Position numbers and translations under genes: made by a program | The notes under the pieces: model-generated | Seen by the model: the letters and a program-made list of their open reading frames with translations, nothing else | What the model was told of the DNA's origin: nothing | Databases searched by the model: none | Shown here: piece after piece, positions 45,481 through 58,333 of the stretch | How the letters are laid out: every line of letters begins with the position of its first letter | How positions within the stretch are numbered: position 1 is the stretch's first letter | Source of the DNA: Platycnemis pennipes | Lineage: Eukaryota; Arthropoda; Insecta; Odonata; Platycnemididae | Length of the DNA: 64,000 nucleotides | Direction: 5' to 3' | Assembly (NCBI GenBank): GCA_933228895.1 | Contig: OW121852.1 | Location: 129,637,544-129,701,543, forward strand

Positions 45481-46212
45481 GGAGGTGATCCGAAAAGTGA
45501 AAGTCATGTCATTTTTTTATATTTTCAGTACTTATAGAACTTAAGGTCTTCTATCTAATAAAGTGAAGATAATCATACCAACCGATACTCCTTTTTGCAC
45601 AAATTGCATTTGAAATTACATACGATTAACGGCAAGAATGGCCATCACATGGGAATATAACGTTTAAAAATACCATATTGACATGTCATTTTTGCAAAAC
45701 AACTGATATTTTATGCGTAATGTCACCAGGAATAAAATGACACGAAAAAAAGACATCAACCCACCGCATTTTTAGCTAAATTCACCAATTACTACGCTTA
45801 TATCAGACGAAATGCGTTAGTTGACTTAAATTGGCGCTGCAGTCGCTGTAGCTAAAATGGTTGGCATATGAATAATATCATTACTAATGAGGTATTAAAG
45901 AATATTTCAGAAAAATATTATAATATAACTTTTGATAGTAATATTCTTGTGTTATACACTAGTAAATTCATCGAGTACATGCATTTATTTCAGTAACGTT
46001 AATGTTCAATTGACTCCATCGTCGAGCGGATTAAAATTATCATAAAAAACAAATCCTTCGACTTTCCATCGTATTTATTGTGATGATTATGACTTTCAAT
46101 AGCTTAGGTAAATTTCTTTGTGAAGTAAGGATCACTAAGCAGGCATGTTCTCGTACTTAAATTAATAAGATTCCTCAGACAATTTGACTCACGCAGTCGT
46201 GAGCCAACCTCT
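45481..46212 (+). mobile_element. TTAA-flanked non-autonomous DNA transposon, copy 3
   Basis: 732 bp between TTAA at 45477-45480 and 46213-46216. Ends GGAGGTGATCCGAAAAG and GTGAGCCAACCTCT. It truncates or interrupts the copia fragment. Confidence 0.88.
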
Positions 46213-46216
46213 TTAA

Positions 46217-46949
46217 AATTCAATTACCTAATTTGTCCCCTTTAGAGGTAAAAAACTCATTCTCAACAATATTCCCTCCCACAGGCTAGTCACCTTGCTC
46301 CCTTAGCTGGGAAAGCTCTTCTTCCGTTGCCATTTTGCAATGAGAGGCACGAGGCCTTCGAAGGGTCTCATCTGCATTCCCTAGGATTTATTTGCTGGGG
46401 ATATCTTATCCGGGAAGAGATATTAATAATAAAAGAAACCCGAAAATTACTACCGGATTTTTACTTTGCATCATTTTTTATAAATGCCATATTTTTAGAG
46501 AATGAACGAATATTATGGAATTCAGGCATGGGAATCAATAAAAATAATTTTCAATAAATAATTTAATAATTTTATTAATAATTTCAAATAACAAGTGTAT
46601 TTATCATTTTAGTCAATTATAATGTTGTCAATATAAGTTTCCATATAAATTATGCATATCCTGCTATGACTTCAAATAACGTAGTGATCATCATTCTATT
46701 TATTCCACTCATAATAAAAATTCTGTACCGATCTGCTGTCGAAGGACCTGAACATATCAAGCCTGGTATATACAAATTGCAATTAAAAACACTAACGACA
46801 CCATTTCTACAACCACAAAAAATACCTTGCCAGGAAGAGCCAACGAATACATTAGAGGGTGAAATATCACCTTGCATGCACTTCAGTTCACGGAACACAA
46901 TTTAGTTTGCCGATTTTGCGCGTGAATAAAAAACCATTTAAGGGGTGAA
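46217..46949. other. Unassigned stretch
   Basis: A plus frame (46666-46905) and minus frame (46650-46898) overlap. The latter has several Cys (SSWQGIFCGCRNG) and donor-like GCAAG|GTAT, but I cannot support a gene. Confidence 0.3.
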
Positions 46950-49900
46950 ATTTTTAACTTTTTATTACCATTTACGCCTTTTTAGTGAAGCTATACACAG
47001 AACCAGAGGAAAAATACAATACTGTCTATAATAAAAATGGTAATATACATAAATAATAATTACAATAGAGAACGGTACATGTGAATAAGGAATAATAACA
47101 GCTATTTACGCAACACATTCGATGACAACAAAACAAAAATATTGATCAAAGCTCAGCGTCGATAGTCACAGTTTTATACCCACAAAAATTTTGTGCACAT
47201 CAAAAAAGAAAAATAGCACTTCACGATACAAGTAGAAAAAATGAAAAAAAAATTGCAAACGCAAATATAGGACAGTATAAAAAAAGGTCGTTAGGGTACC
47301 ACAGTGGTTATTTCTAAGGTAAAGTGAGCTGCATTGATTTTAAAAATTCAACTCAATGAGATAATTATGGCGAGTAATTGACATCGCTAATAAATATAAA
47401 AAAAAGTACCGCAAAAGTTACTATCAAGAATTCCTTCTGTTTTTCAGTTACGGTTTTTCCTTCTTATGGACTACGGAATGTAAGGAGTCGTTATTGCAGT
47501 TATATTCATGATAAAGATCGAAAGAAGCAGAAATCAGTAATTTATGCTTCCATGGACGATTTGTAGTTAATCATTTGTGAACATTATACACACCAAATAA
47601 GGAGTAGAGACCAAATATTACTATCACAATCATAACTGTTCATTATAATTTAATGCTGGGAGAATATTGGAAGACATGTATGCTGCCCTTGTATGTCCAG
47701 TATCAAATCCAGTATGTCCAGTATAGAATCAATTGCAAATAATTCACGCCTGCTATCCAGCCTTACTCGCAATCAAGGAAGAAAATATCTAGAAGCAGCA
47801 TCATAATAACTCACTCACCCAATAATTGTTTCCGTCAGAAAAAATTTTCTAGGTTAGTTATCAAACAATCGGAATCAAAGTTATCAAAGTACGGGAAATT
47901 AAAATAGGAACAATGGCACAAGAGAAAAACAGAAGCACGTAAAAAATAAAATATGAATCATTATGCATGTATTCATTTATTTACAATAGGCACCATGCCA
48001 CATAAAGATCGAAGAAAAATAGATTAAAAATTTGATGACAGCAACGCTATTTTGAACAAATTCTAGATAAAAAATTCTTGAGGCGTATTGATACTAAATT
48101 ATGTTCCCACTGCACAAGATAACAGCTGATCTCCATGTGTAAATCTATAGCAACCTTTTCGTGTGTTTCCAATCTCATATGTAAAGCTCAGTTTCGTCTT
48201 TATTTGATTCACTCACAGCGTGGCTACAAATTTATCTACAGGAACATTACAAAAACATAAGCATTTTTGCATAATTCATGGTAAATATTAATTTCAAATA
48301 AAAGTAAATATTGAATAGAGGAAGTAAATCAGTAAAGCGTCATCATTCGTCTTCCTCCTCATGGGCGTCTGTATTTGACAAACGCAATTGAATTTATTAT
48401 TGATTCATTATATTTTATTGCATTACCACACAGCTACATTCAATTAATTAGCACAATTTCCATTTATAACGAATATATAGCATAATGTACGACCTCTACG
48501 CCATGATACGACCTCTCCTCAGGGGTATGTGTTATGGGCATGGTTAAGGAGACAAAAACAAAATAAATAAACAGGTAATTTTTTAATAAAATATAGTTTT
48601 ATTAAAAATTTATGGAGCATAAAAAATGTAAAAGGAAATTGGTTAAAGTTCAAGAACAAACGAAATATCGATGGAGGTGTATATTGCAATAGGCGCCACA
48701 GATAAAATAAGGTTTACCGAGTGGAACTAAATAGATCTACTCTCTCAACATAATACGGAATGAAACTACATGTGAATATTTATACACGAGTATAACGTGC
48801 GATTTTCTGCCTGTAAATCCGTTCCAAGACATTGCAATAGATGCATGCTTTCTATAACATTCCAGCAAAAAGGTACATATGCGAAATGCAAGCAAAATAA
48901 TTAAAAAATGTACAGTGGAAAAAATATCTAGAAAAGAAAATATTTGGAATGAACGTTTATTGCATTGTAAGACATGGTGCAAATTTACGAAAATAACCCG
49001 CATGAAAATCGCAAAAATTATGCATATTTAATAACGCATCAAATTACCTTGTCAAGCATATCCCTTCCACATATATTACATCTTTTAGCTGGTGAAAGTG
49101 TAAAGTCATCAAAAAATGGATTACAAGAACCAAAAAATTAAAACAAAAACAGCACATCATGTTCTTCTCATATTTTTACGAAACAGCCGGCAAACCACGA
49201 AGAGGGTGTATTACAGAGGGTGGATGATCACCGTACATGCAACATTAAGAAGAACTTCAAAGAAATGGAGACTAATATATTTGCTAATTCTGCATGCGAT
49301 AAAATGTTTTGTTATCATTGTCGTCCTGGTGACAAATTTTGAACACGAAGGAATCATAATGATGGATGTTGGATTCATTTAGATGTCGTCAATGAGTCAA
49401 TGATAAGTTACATTATTGCACGATGTTAACTTCGTATCCGGAATGCGAAAAGTACCAACATATCTCTGACTGTCACAACATGTGCTCGTAAACCATTAAT
49501 TCGCTGGTATGTAGGAAATAAATTCACACCACAAAGTATAGGTGGAGCCGTAGACGTCAAATAACACTGCGTGGATGGTACTAATAAAAATTAACAAACC
49601 GTGAAGTATTATATGCGAAAGAAAGCAGAAATCACTGAGCACAAGTAAAAAAACACGATCGACAGTGCGTATGATGCATATGACGTGCCAATTCTTTATC
49701 CAAAAGTTTTAGGATTAACATAGTTTAATATAAATGTAATCCTATCTTGAATAAAAATACTAATGATGTAGTTCGTAATTAATATACGAATTGCTCACCT
49801 CAGCAAGGAATTAAATAATTACGCCACACATTCGACGTAAAACAAAAAAAAATAGACCAACGCTCAGCGTAGGTCGCCAAACTTTTATACACTCAATATA

Positions 49901-52900
49901 ATTGGGTACATAATAAAACAGAAAAAAATTAGTTCATAATGAAAGTAGAAAAAATGAAAATAAAATGCCAAACGCAATTATTGGGCAGTATAAACAAAGT
50001 CAGAGTGGAAATGGAAAAACAAGGACTTAATTCATTGAAAATAATGAAGCTCTAAAATACTAAAACGTATAGTATAGTAGATGTATGCACCGTCGAGTTG
50101 TAATTGGACATTATTGTAGAAATTATAAACTAGTGCATTGTAAAAATATAAACTATTAATACTCGCAACACAGCATAAAAGCGGCAGTCATGCCATATTA
50201 ATTTCATCAAAATAAAGTTTCGAGAAGCCAACTTGTTTCGATCAGTCGCACTAAGGAGTGAATCAAATAAATTCACGACAAGGAATGAAAAGATTTACGT
50301 GAAATAAGGAGAACAATCATAGCAGAAAATAATCAAGGAATGCAAGCAACCAATTTATATCCATATTGTTCAAACACATACATTCTCTTTGAGGTTAATG
50401 TAAATTATGCTCCATAGTATATACTGGACCAACCCTTCGAGTGACTAACTACTCAAATACAAATGAGATTGTAACAAAAAGGTGTTTATTCTTCAAATAT
50501 TGGAACCCATACAAACCCAATACACTTTTCCCTAATTCCTAAAACCTTTGAGATATGTTGAGACTATTCGGTACTAGTTTCAAAGCGTCAGTTTTAAAAT
50601 CATGCCATTCAATGGATCACTTTGTATCCGAAGGATCTCAAATACCTATTCTCTTCCTTATGGATGATTTTTAAAATTCAATTTGCAATCAATCGAGGAT
50701 GTCAGCTTTGTTTTCTCCCTGTCATACAATAATAGAGTAAAATAATGACAACATATCATGCACCATATTTTACGAAATAACTGCAAGCCGCGAAGAGGGT
50801 GTATAACAGAGGGAAGATGATCACCATTAATGCAACATTAAGGACTTCAAATAAATGGACAATACAGTATCTGCTAATTCTGCATGCGATATAATGTTTT
50901 GTTACCAATGTCGTCCTGGTGACAAAAATTGAACACGAAGGAATCATAATGATGGATGTTGGATTCCTTTAGATGTCATCGATGAATCAATGATAATTTA
51001 TATTATCGCACGATGCTAAGTTTACATCCGGAATGCGAAAATTACCAACATATCACTGACTGTCACAACATGTGCTCGTAAACCATTAAGTCGCTGGTAC
51101 GTAGGAATTCAATTCACATCACAAAGTGTAGGTAGAGCCGAAGACATCAAATAACACTGTGTGGAGAGTACTCATAAAAATTAACAAGTCGTAAAGTATT
51201 AGATGCAAAAGAAAGCAGAAATCACTGAGCACAAGTAAAAAAAAAACAAGATCGACAGTGCGTATCATGCATATGACGTGCCAAATTCTTTATCCAAAAG
51301 TTTACGAATTAATAATAGAAAATATAAATTTAATCCTATGTTGATTAAATTGGTAATGATGTAGTTAGTAATTAATATACGAATTGCTCACCTCAGCAAG
51401 GAATTAAATATTGACGCCACACATTCGACGTAAAACAAAATAAAATAGATCAACGCCCAGCGTAGATTGCCAAAATTTCATACACTCAATTAAATTGGGT
51501 ACATATTAAAACAGGAAAAATCAGTTCATAATGCAAGTAGAAAAAATGAAAATAAAATGCCAAACGCAATTATTGGGCAGTATAAACAAGGTTAGAGTGA
51601 AAATGGAAAAATAAGGACTTAATTCATTGAAGGTAATGAAGCTCTAAAATACTAAAACGTACAGTGTAGTAGATGTATCCACCGTCGAGTTGTAATTGGA
51701 CATTATTGTAAAGATTCTAAACTAGTGCATTGTAAAAATATAAACTATTAATACTCGCAACACAGCATAAAAGCGTCAGTCATGCCATATTGATTTCATC
51801 AAAATAAAGTTTCCAGAAGTCAACTTGTTCTGATCCTTCGCAAAAGGACGTCAAGATACGTTTAGACTACTAGGTACTAGTTTGTAAATGTCAGTTTTGA
51901 CTTTACACAATCCACTGGATCACTTTGTATCCGGAGAGAGCTCAAACATTCTCTTCCTTTTTAATGATTTTAAATTCCATTTGCAATCAGTTGAGGATGT
52001 CAGCTTTGTTTTCTACCTGCTAAAAATAATAGAGGAAAATAATGACAACACTTCACGTACTCATATTTTTACGAAATACCCTGCAAGCCGCGAAGAGGGT
52101 CTATAACAGAGGGAAGATGATCACCATACATGCAAAAATAAGAAGGACTTCAAAGAAATGGATATTAAAATATTTGCTAATTCTGCATGCGATATAATGT
52201 TTTGTTACCCATGTCGTCCTGGTGACAAAAATTAAACAGGAAAGAACCATAATGACAGATATTAGATTCCTTTATATGTCATCGATGAATCAATGATAAG
52301 TTATATCATCGCATGATGTTAACTTCGCATCTGGAATGCGAAAAGTACCAACATATCACCGACTGTCATAACATGTGATCGTAAATCATTAATTCGCTGG
52401 TATTAAGGAATTCAATTCAAGCCAAAAAGTATAAGTAGAGCCGTGAATGTCAAATAACACTCTGCGTGGATAATACTCACATGAGTACAAGTAAATGATA
52501 ACACGATCGATAAGTGCGTATGAGCAATTGACGTGCCAATTCTTTATGCAAAAGTTTTAGGATTAATATAGTTAAATATAAATGTAATCCTATCTTGATT
52601 AAATTGGTAATGATGTAGTTAGTAATTAATATACCAAATTGCTCACGTACTGGAATTAAATATTTACTCCACACATTCGACGTAAAACAAAAAAAATAGA
52701 TCAACACTCAGCGTAGATCGTCAAAATTGAATACACTCAATTGAATTTGGTACATATTATAACAGAATTGAAAATAGTGCATAATTCAAGTGGAAAAAAT
52801 GAAAATAAAATGCCAAACGCAAATATTGGGCAGTATAAACAAGGTCAGACTGTGAACGGAAAACAATGACTAAAATTACTGGAGGTAATGAAGCCCTAAA

Positions 52901-54650
52901 TTACTAAAAGTACAGTATAGTAGATGCATGTACAGCAGAGGTGTAATTGGACATATTATTATAGAGATTCTAAACTAGTGCATTGCAAAAATAGAATATA
53001 TTTTTACTCGTAACACAGCATAAAAAGGGCCTGTCATGCCATATTAATTTCACCAAAATAAAGTTTCGAGAAGTCAACTTGTTTCGAACAGTCACAATAA
53101 GAAGTCGTTTATGAATCATAAATTCACGAATGACAATGACAAGAACTGCAAGAATTAAGGAGAAAAATCAAAGCAAAAATACGATAAGAATGCAGGCTAC
53201 CAATTCAATTCCATATTGCTCGAACACTTATAATCTCTTTGACGTGTATGTAGAATTATGCTCCGTAGTATATATATGCACAAACCTTTAGAGTGACTAA
53301 CTACCCAAACACAAATGAGCTTGAAACAAAAAGGTATTTATTTTTCAAATATTGGACACCATACCGACCCAACACACTTTTCCCATACTACAATAAACGT
53401 CGTGATACGTTGAGACTACTAGGTAATAGTTTCATAGCGTCTTTTAAAATCACGCCGTCCACTGGATCACGTTGTATCCCAAGGAGCTCATATCTTCTCT
53501 TCATTTTGAATGATTTTGAAAAATCCATTTGCAATCAATCGAGGATATCAGCTTAATTTTATTCCAGCCATACAATAATAGAGGAAAATAATGCCTAAAA
53601 ATGACAGCACATTAACAAATTAGCATTCAAAAATAGCAGCATTTCTCATTTTACTCGCTTTCTACATGAAAGTTAAACCGCATAGTAAAAATAAAAATTA
53701 TTTTAACATATAGCATCTTGTGAATTTTGTTTAACCAATAAAATTAATTCTATATTCGATCTGCTAAAGAAGAAACGGCCACATATAGAGGAACATGAAA
53801 TAGTCAAAAGTGTTCCTACTCAATGCAGGTCTTTTTCTTTAACTAAGACTTGTACATCTTCAGTGATTCAGAAGTTAAGGGTCAATGTACTTTTTTGTGT
53901 TGTAACAAGTTTTATAACTCTGAATAATATAACCATATTATTAGATGTTATAATCTAGTCAGGGTAAAACATTTAGAAAATGCCATTCATCATTTAAGAA
54001 ATTTAAACACTTACATAACCATGATAAAAAACGAGAGAAAATTTTATTTCTCCATTTTAACACTTGAAACGCTTTACGGTTATAATGACAATGTGAAGGA
54101 AAGTAAGGTTAAGGTAATGCGTTGGCAAAACACAGGAATTACAGGATGGTCTCCATAATGCACTATTCAAAAGACTTTCAAGTCAATGGAGAATAAAATC
54201 TTCGCAATTATCATATGATTGGTTTACTATTGTTGAAATGTGGATAAAATATTATCGTTTACGATGAACTGATGGCAAAAATTAAAGAAACAAAAAAGAA
54301 AGGTAATGATTAATTTTCCTTTTGTTGCCAGGGATGAGTGAATGATAATTGTATTATCTCACGTATTACTTTCGCATCCGGATTGTGAAAAGTATCCACA
54401 CATCATTGACTAACGTGTGTTCTTAAATCATTTTCTCGGAAGAATATAGGACTAAATATATATAGCCACAAATTTAAAGTATATTAGTAAAATTAAAATA
54501 ACTTTGCGTGGCTAAATACTGATAATCCAGGAAGTTTAATATACACATTTAAAAATGCAAACAAGGTACATGACACAGGTAAAAAATAAAATACAAACGT
54601 AATATATTAGGCAGTATAAAAACTTTCACCGTCAAAATGCAAAAACTAAT
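46950..54650 (+). repeat. Diverged tandem array, 1.25-1.6-kb units
   Basis: Anchors recur in the same order. CACATTCGA..TAAAACAA is at about 47114, 49824, 51418 and 52670. The GCGAAGAGGGT (49199: ACGAAGAGGGT) block is at 49199, 50792 and 52092. Between them run shared blocks such as TTCTGCATGCGATA.AATGTT, GTCGTCCTGGTGACAAA, ATGCATATGACGTGCCA and GCCAAACGCAA.TATTGGGCAG. A more diverged unit spans about 54130-54640 and another lies before 49000. No long open frame. Units hold an old retroelement 3' UTR remnant. Confidence 0.8.
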
Positions 54651-56245
54651 CGTTTGTGCGTAATTGAATATATTGAGTCGTATTGTCAAATGTGTGCCAG
54701 TAAAAATTTTTATTTTAAATGAATTTCACAACTTATATACCAAAACGTTATTCAAGCAGTAGAATAAAATAAAGCCTTTGAAGTAATTATAATTATCAGA
54801 CCAAAATTCAAATTAAAAAAGGGCAGGAACATATTTACCATCCTGATCACGTACTACAATTTTTACAAGTAATAATCACTTTCTAGCATTATTTAACTAA
54901 AAACCATCTCGTCTGCAGAATCTAAACGATCTTGAGATTGATAGGGAACGTTATAATTTTATGGTAGAATAACTTAATAAACAACAAAACAATGACCTAC
55001 TCAAATGCTACACAAACATTTAAAAATATAGTACACATTTTTGTGTATGATCGCGGAAAGGAAAAACAACCGGCCACATAAAAAAACATTCATTTTTTTT
55101 ACACATTGCAGATTACTTCGATTACCTTGACTACTGATATTTAAATTAACTCGCGAACTCAAAAATCTGAAATTTAGCTAACTTCATGACCATATAACTT
55201 GTTATTGCAGAACACCAATCTGCATTGGATTGCAAGTCAAAGTTCAATTAAAAAAACAGAAATAATATGGCATAGGAAATAAAATAAGTGAGAAAATATC
55301 AAATTACATATAGCAGGATACAAAGTACTCTCTAAATGTATCAAAAATAAATTCGTCATTAAAATCGTAAAATTGTTCATCAATTCGCAGTACTCAATAC
55401 ACATTAATAAAATAGGGAATTGAATATGACTTTCAACTATAATGTACAATTGAGCAAAAGATGTTGGTACTAAATTTTCTTTTATTTACAACCAATTGCA
55501 ATCCAAGCAGGCTTATAGCTCATGAGAAAACTTATGTTAGAAATGCGTAGAACGCAAGGTCAGGGTGAGCTAATAGGCTAGAAGGGAATTCGAAGGGAAG
55601 GAAAGCATTAGTTGCAGGAAAATAATTTTATGCGAGCCTATTAGGGTAGTGCAATTATATTACTACTTTTAGCGACTAGTAATGTTCTGAAAATTTCTCC
55701 TAGAGGCCTTATGTCCGTGTTTTTCGCCCTCCGTTACAATATAGTCAAAGGTAAGACTAGTGAAGGGGTTCCAGTCACAAGAATGCACTTTTCACAAAAT
55801 AGACTCCTCAAAGGTTCAAATAGGTTCAAAATCGCCCGTTTATCTGCCATAAGCTAAAGCGAAATTGAAAATTTTGGATAATAAATAAGTGAGTATTGGG
55901 AAAAAGTCACTATGGGCTATAGTCAACTATAGTCAATACAGTCGATAAATGGTCACTTCCTCTAAATATTGCATCATTCACACAACACATACACACCGGC
56001 GTTATTCCATGCCGGACCCAGGAGGTCAACGCCACCGGCTCATTAACCTTTATTTAACGTGGCGTTTCCCCCTGCGTTCCCCTCCGGGCTGCGCAGAGGT
56101 CTATTCCACGCATTCACTCCCAGGGCCAGGGCAAGACGCGACGAATTCAAGCGGACTAAGAACTAAGCACCTGCGACATTAAGCCCTATCTTTCCCAGCG
56201 CCCACCCGCCCTCTATACTACACCCCTATGTTTCCTATCCCTACC

Positions 56246-56325
56246 TATTTAAGAAGCATACCTATCGGCGCTGACCCTGTTCATCATCATTCATCCATCA
56301 ACCAACAAAACATTCTCAAAGGTAT
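56246..56325 (+). promoter_or_regulatory. Possible core promoter (weak)
   Basis: TATTTAAG at 56246-56253, about 35 bp upstream of TCATCATCATTCATCC, then CTCAAAGGTATAG, a splice-donor-like site at about 56320. It follows a GC-rich block (56020-56180). Pattern only; chance is likely. Confidence 0.2.
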
Positions 56326-56957
56326 AGCATTCACACCTGAAAAATAATACAAGTTAAATGATAGAAATCTGTAAAAGATAGTTAATTAATGCGTCAACAA
56401 TATAACTAATTAACACAGACTAAAAATCGTCTACATGGGTAAAATCTAAAATTAGAAAATTTCCGCTGCGCAAAACGGCGCATAGTGTGTGATTCCTGCC
56501 TAACTGAAAAACTAAGAGCCCGTGCACAGGCAAAGCCGAAGATCAACAACCACACCTGGATTGACCCGAGTCAAACGACCGAATTGCAAACCCCTACACA
56601 CTATACTATACGTGTTAAACAATACACAAAACCTTAAATATAAAGGGTATAAAGATAGCGATATTAAAACAAAAAAATGCATGACTCACATAAAATCCTT
56701 CGCAGACGGTAGCTTTAACTGCTCTCTCTCTTTTCCTTGCCGGCTGTCACCTCGAGGGAATAGAAAGGGTAGGTGCAGGAAGAGGCATTTATTATACAAG
56801 AACACATTTACATAAAAGTCAGAACAATAGTCTCTTAAGTCCTCTTGGTGCACACAAAATGATGAAATCGGCATACACTAAACCACACTGACACAACACT
56901 CACTTTATTCACTTTCCACGTTCACACAAAACACTTTCACTGTCACTTCCTTCACAT

Positions 56958-56983
56958 CAGGCCGGGGCGTTGTGGAGTTACCT
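56958..56983 (-). repeat. 26-bp direct repeat, copy 1
   Basis: Identical to 57306-57331 (begins CAGGCCGGGGCGTTG). On the minus strand the context is CCAAG|GTAACTCC, a donor-like site. Confidence 0.9.
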
Positions 56984-57305
56984 TGGGAGAGAGCGGGTTA
57001 ATAGACACAAAAAACAATGAATTGGATGCAAAGCTGCTCGCATTTAATATAAATGTTCCAAAAAATGCATTATAGCATTGCTGGAAAAGGTCCCCATAGA
57101 CAACTGCGCTCCCCAGTGAAGAGAAGACTGTGTCAGAGGCACCGATTCCATGAATTTTGATATTTAACTCTAGAACAGACTTTGCATCCAGAATATATGC
57201 TAAAAGCTAAACGCAAATCCTAGTTATCCTACCGTTACGATGGGCCAAAAGGGCCTTAATTTCCAAATATTAGGAAACTGACTACTTATTCCTACACTCT
57301 GATAG

Positions 57306-57331
57306 CAGGCCGGGGCGTTGTGGAGTTACCT
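57306..57331 (-). repeat. 26-bp direct repeat, copy 2
   Basis: Identical to 56958-56983. On the minus strand the context is CCACAG|GTAAGACCAG|GTAACT, two donor-like sites in a row. Confidence 0.9.
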
Positions 57332-57524
57332 GGTCTTACCTGTGGAAGATCTGATTAGAACAAAGTAAATAGTAAATAATCATCTCGAAACACATTCAAA
57401 GACAACAGAAATGTACAAAAGCAAAAACATGCATGGAAGAACATTTAACATGACATTCAGAACATCAGTACACCACATAAAAAGACAATATACCAAAATA
57501 TTCCTGCCTACATCAACATGCTAA

Positions 57525-57603
57525 GCAAGTGGCCACTTGCAGTTTGGTGGAGTATACTCCACCATAATACCAAATCAATTGGGGCCCCGATATTTTCGGG
57601 GCC
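57525..57603. repeat. Three adjacent perfect palindromes
   Basis: GCAAGTGGCCACTTGC (57525-57540, no spacer), TGGTGGAGTATACTCCACCA (57545-57564, no spacer), and a hairpin GGCCCCGA-TATTT-TCGGGGCC (57583-57603). Confidence 0.9.
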
Positions 57604-58253
57604 TCCATACCTTTGAGCAAGCTTGCTTTCCCCAATAACCTTCATATTTAACCAGACACCGTGATCACGTCATGTCTGGAAGTGGAGCAATGGGCTCCTA
57701 ACACAAACACAAAATTATAAATATGCACAAACACCCTTTTACACAAGAGCTTTTTTACCTGGAAGACCGTCAGACCTGAAATTAATGTCATGTTACCAGA
57801 GTAATGTAAAGCCATGAGCCAAGCGATGATTTCCCCTGATGTTGAGACTGTCCCATCATATCTCCTCGGCGTCCATTCTTCACCTTAATCCCGTCATCTT
57901 CCGGGAGACGATTTTACAATCGTAGCTCTCCATCCCATCCTGCAACGACAGAAAGAAAATGGAATTTCAAACAAAGTACCTTACAAAGCAAGGTAAAAAA
58001 GTATAATTGAAATGTTAATATGATTTTATATGCTATATATTTTGTCAACACCCCTTTTTCTCAAGTTATACAAATATTATAGCGATGGATAACAAGCCTG
58101 TAAATATATTTTTTACCATATTTGACATCTCATGTTAAGTTTATGTTAAATTGTTTGTTTGTAATTTAAGTCAAAAGAATAGGCATTATTTAAAGAGCAG
58201 CTGGAATACTAATTTATTGCGAACGGAATAACGGACGTTAATCGTAGGAAAGT

Positions 58254-58333
58254 GACGAGGTGGCCGAGTGTTAAGGCTTTGGATTGCTAATCCAATGTGC
58301 TTTGCACGCGTGGGTTTGGATCCTATCCTTGTC
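58254..58333 (+). pseudogene. tRNA-Ser(GCT)-like pseudogene
   Basis: Acceptor GACGAGG/CCTTGTC, A-box TGGCCGAGTGTTAAGG (one D-loop base short), anticodon loop TTGCTAA with GCT, a Ser-type long variable arm (TGTGCTTTGCAC), T-loop TTTGGAT instead of TTCGAAT. Length 80. Damage in the D- and T-loops suggests a dead copy or a SINE head, but the fold is still largely intact. Confidence 0.75.

Larger units (their letters stand above)
54651..58253. other. Unassigned, mostly AT-rich
   Basis: No gene identified in about 3.6 kb. The plus frame 56522-56815 is unrecognised. Notable structures are listed separately (56246, 56958, 57306, 57525-57603). A CCGGC...GCCGG hairpin is at 55997-56016. Confidence 0.4.

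Noticed and set aside
49185..52130. CRISPR-like array from regularly spaced blocks
   Set aside because: Units are over 1 kb, diverged and eukaryotic; no short repeats with spacers.
58254..58333. Functional tRNA-Ser(GCT) gene
   Set aside because: Missing D-loop base and a T-loop TTTGGAT in place of TTCGAAT; called a pseudogene.
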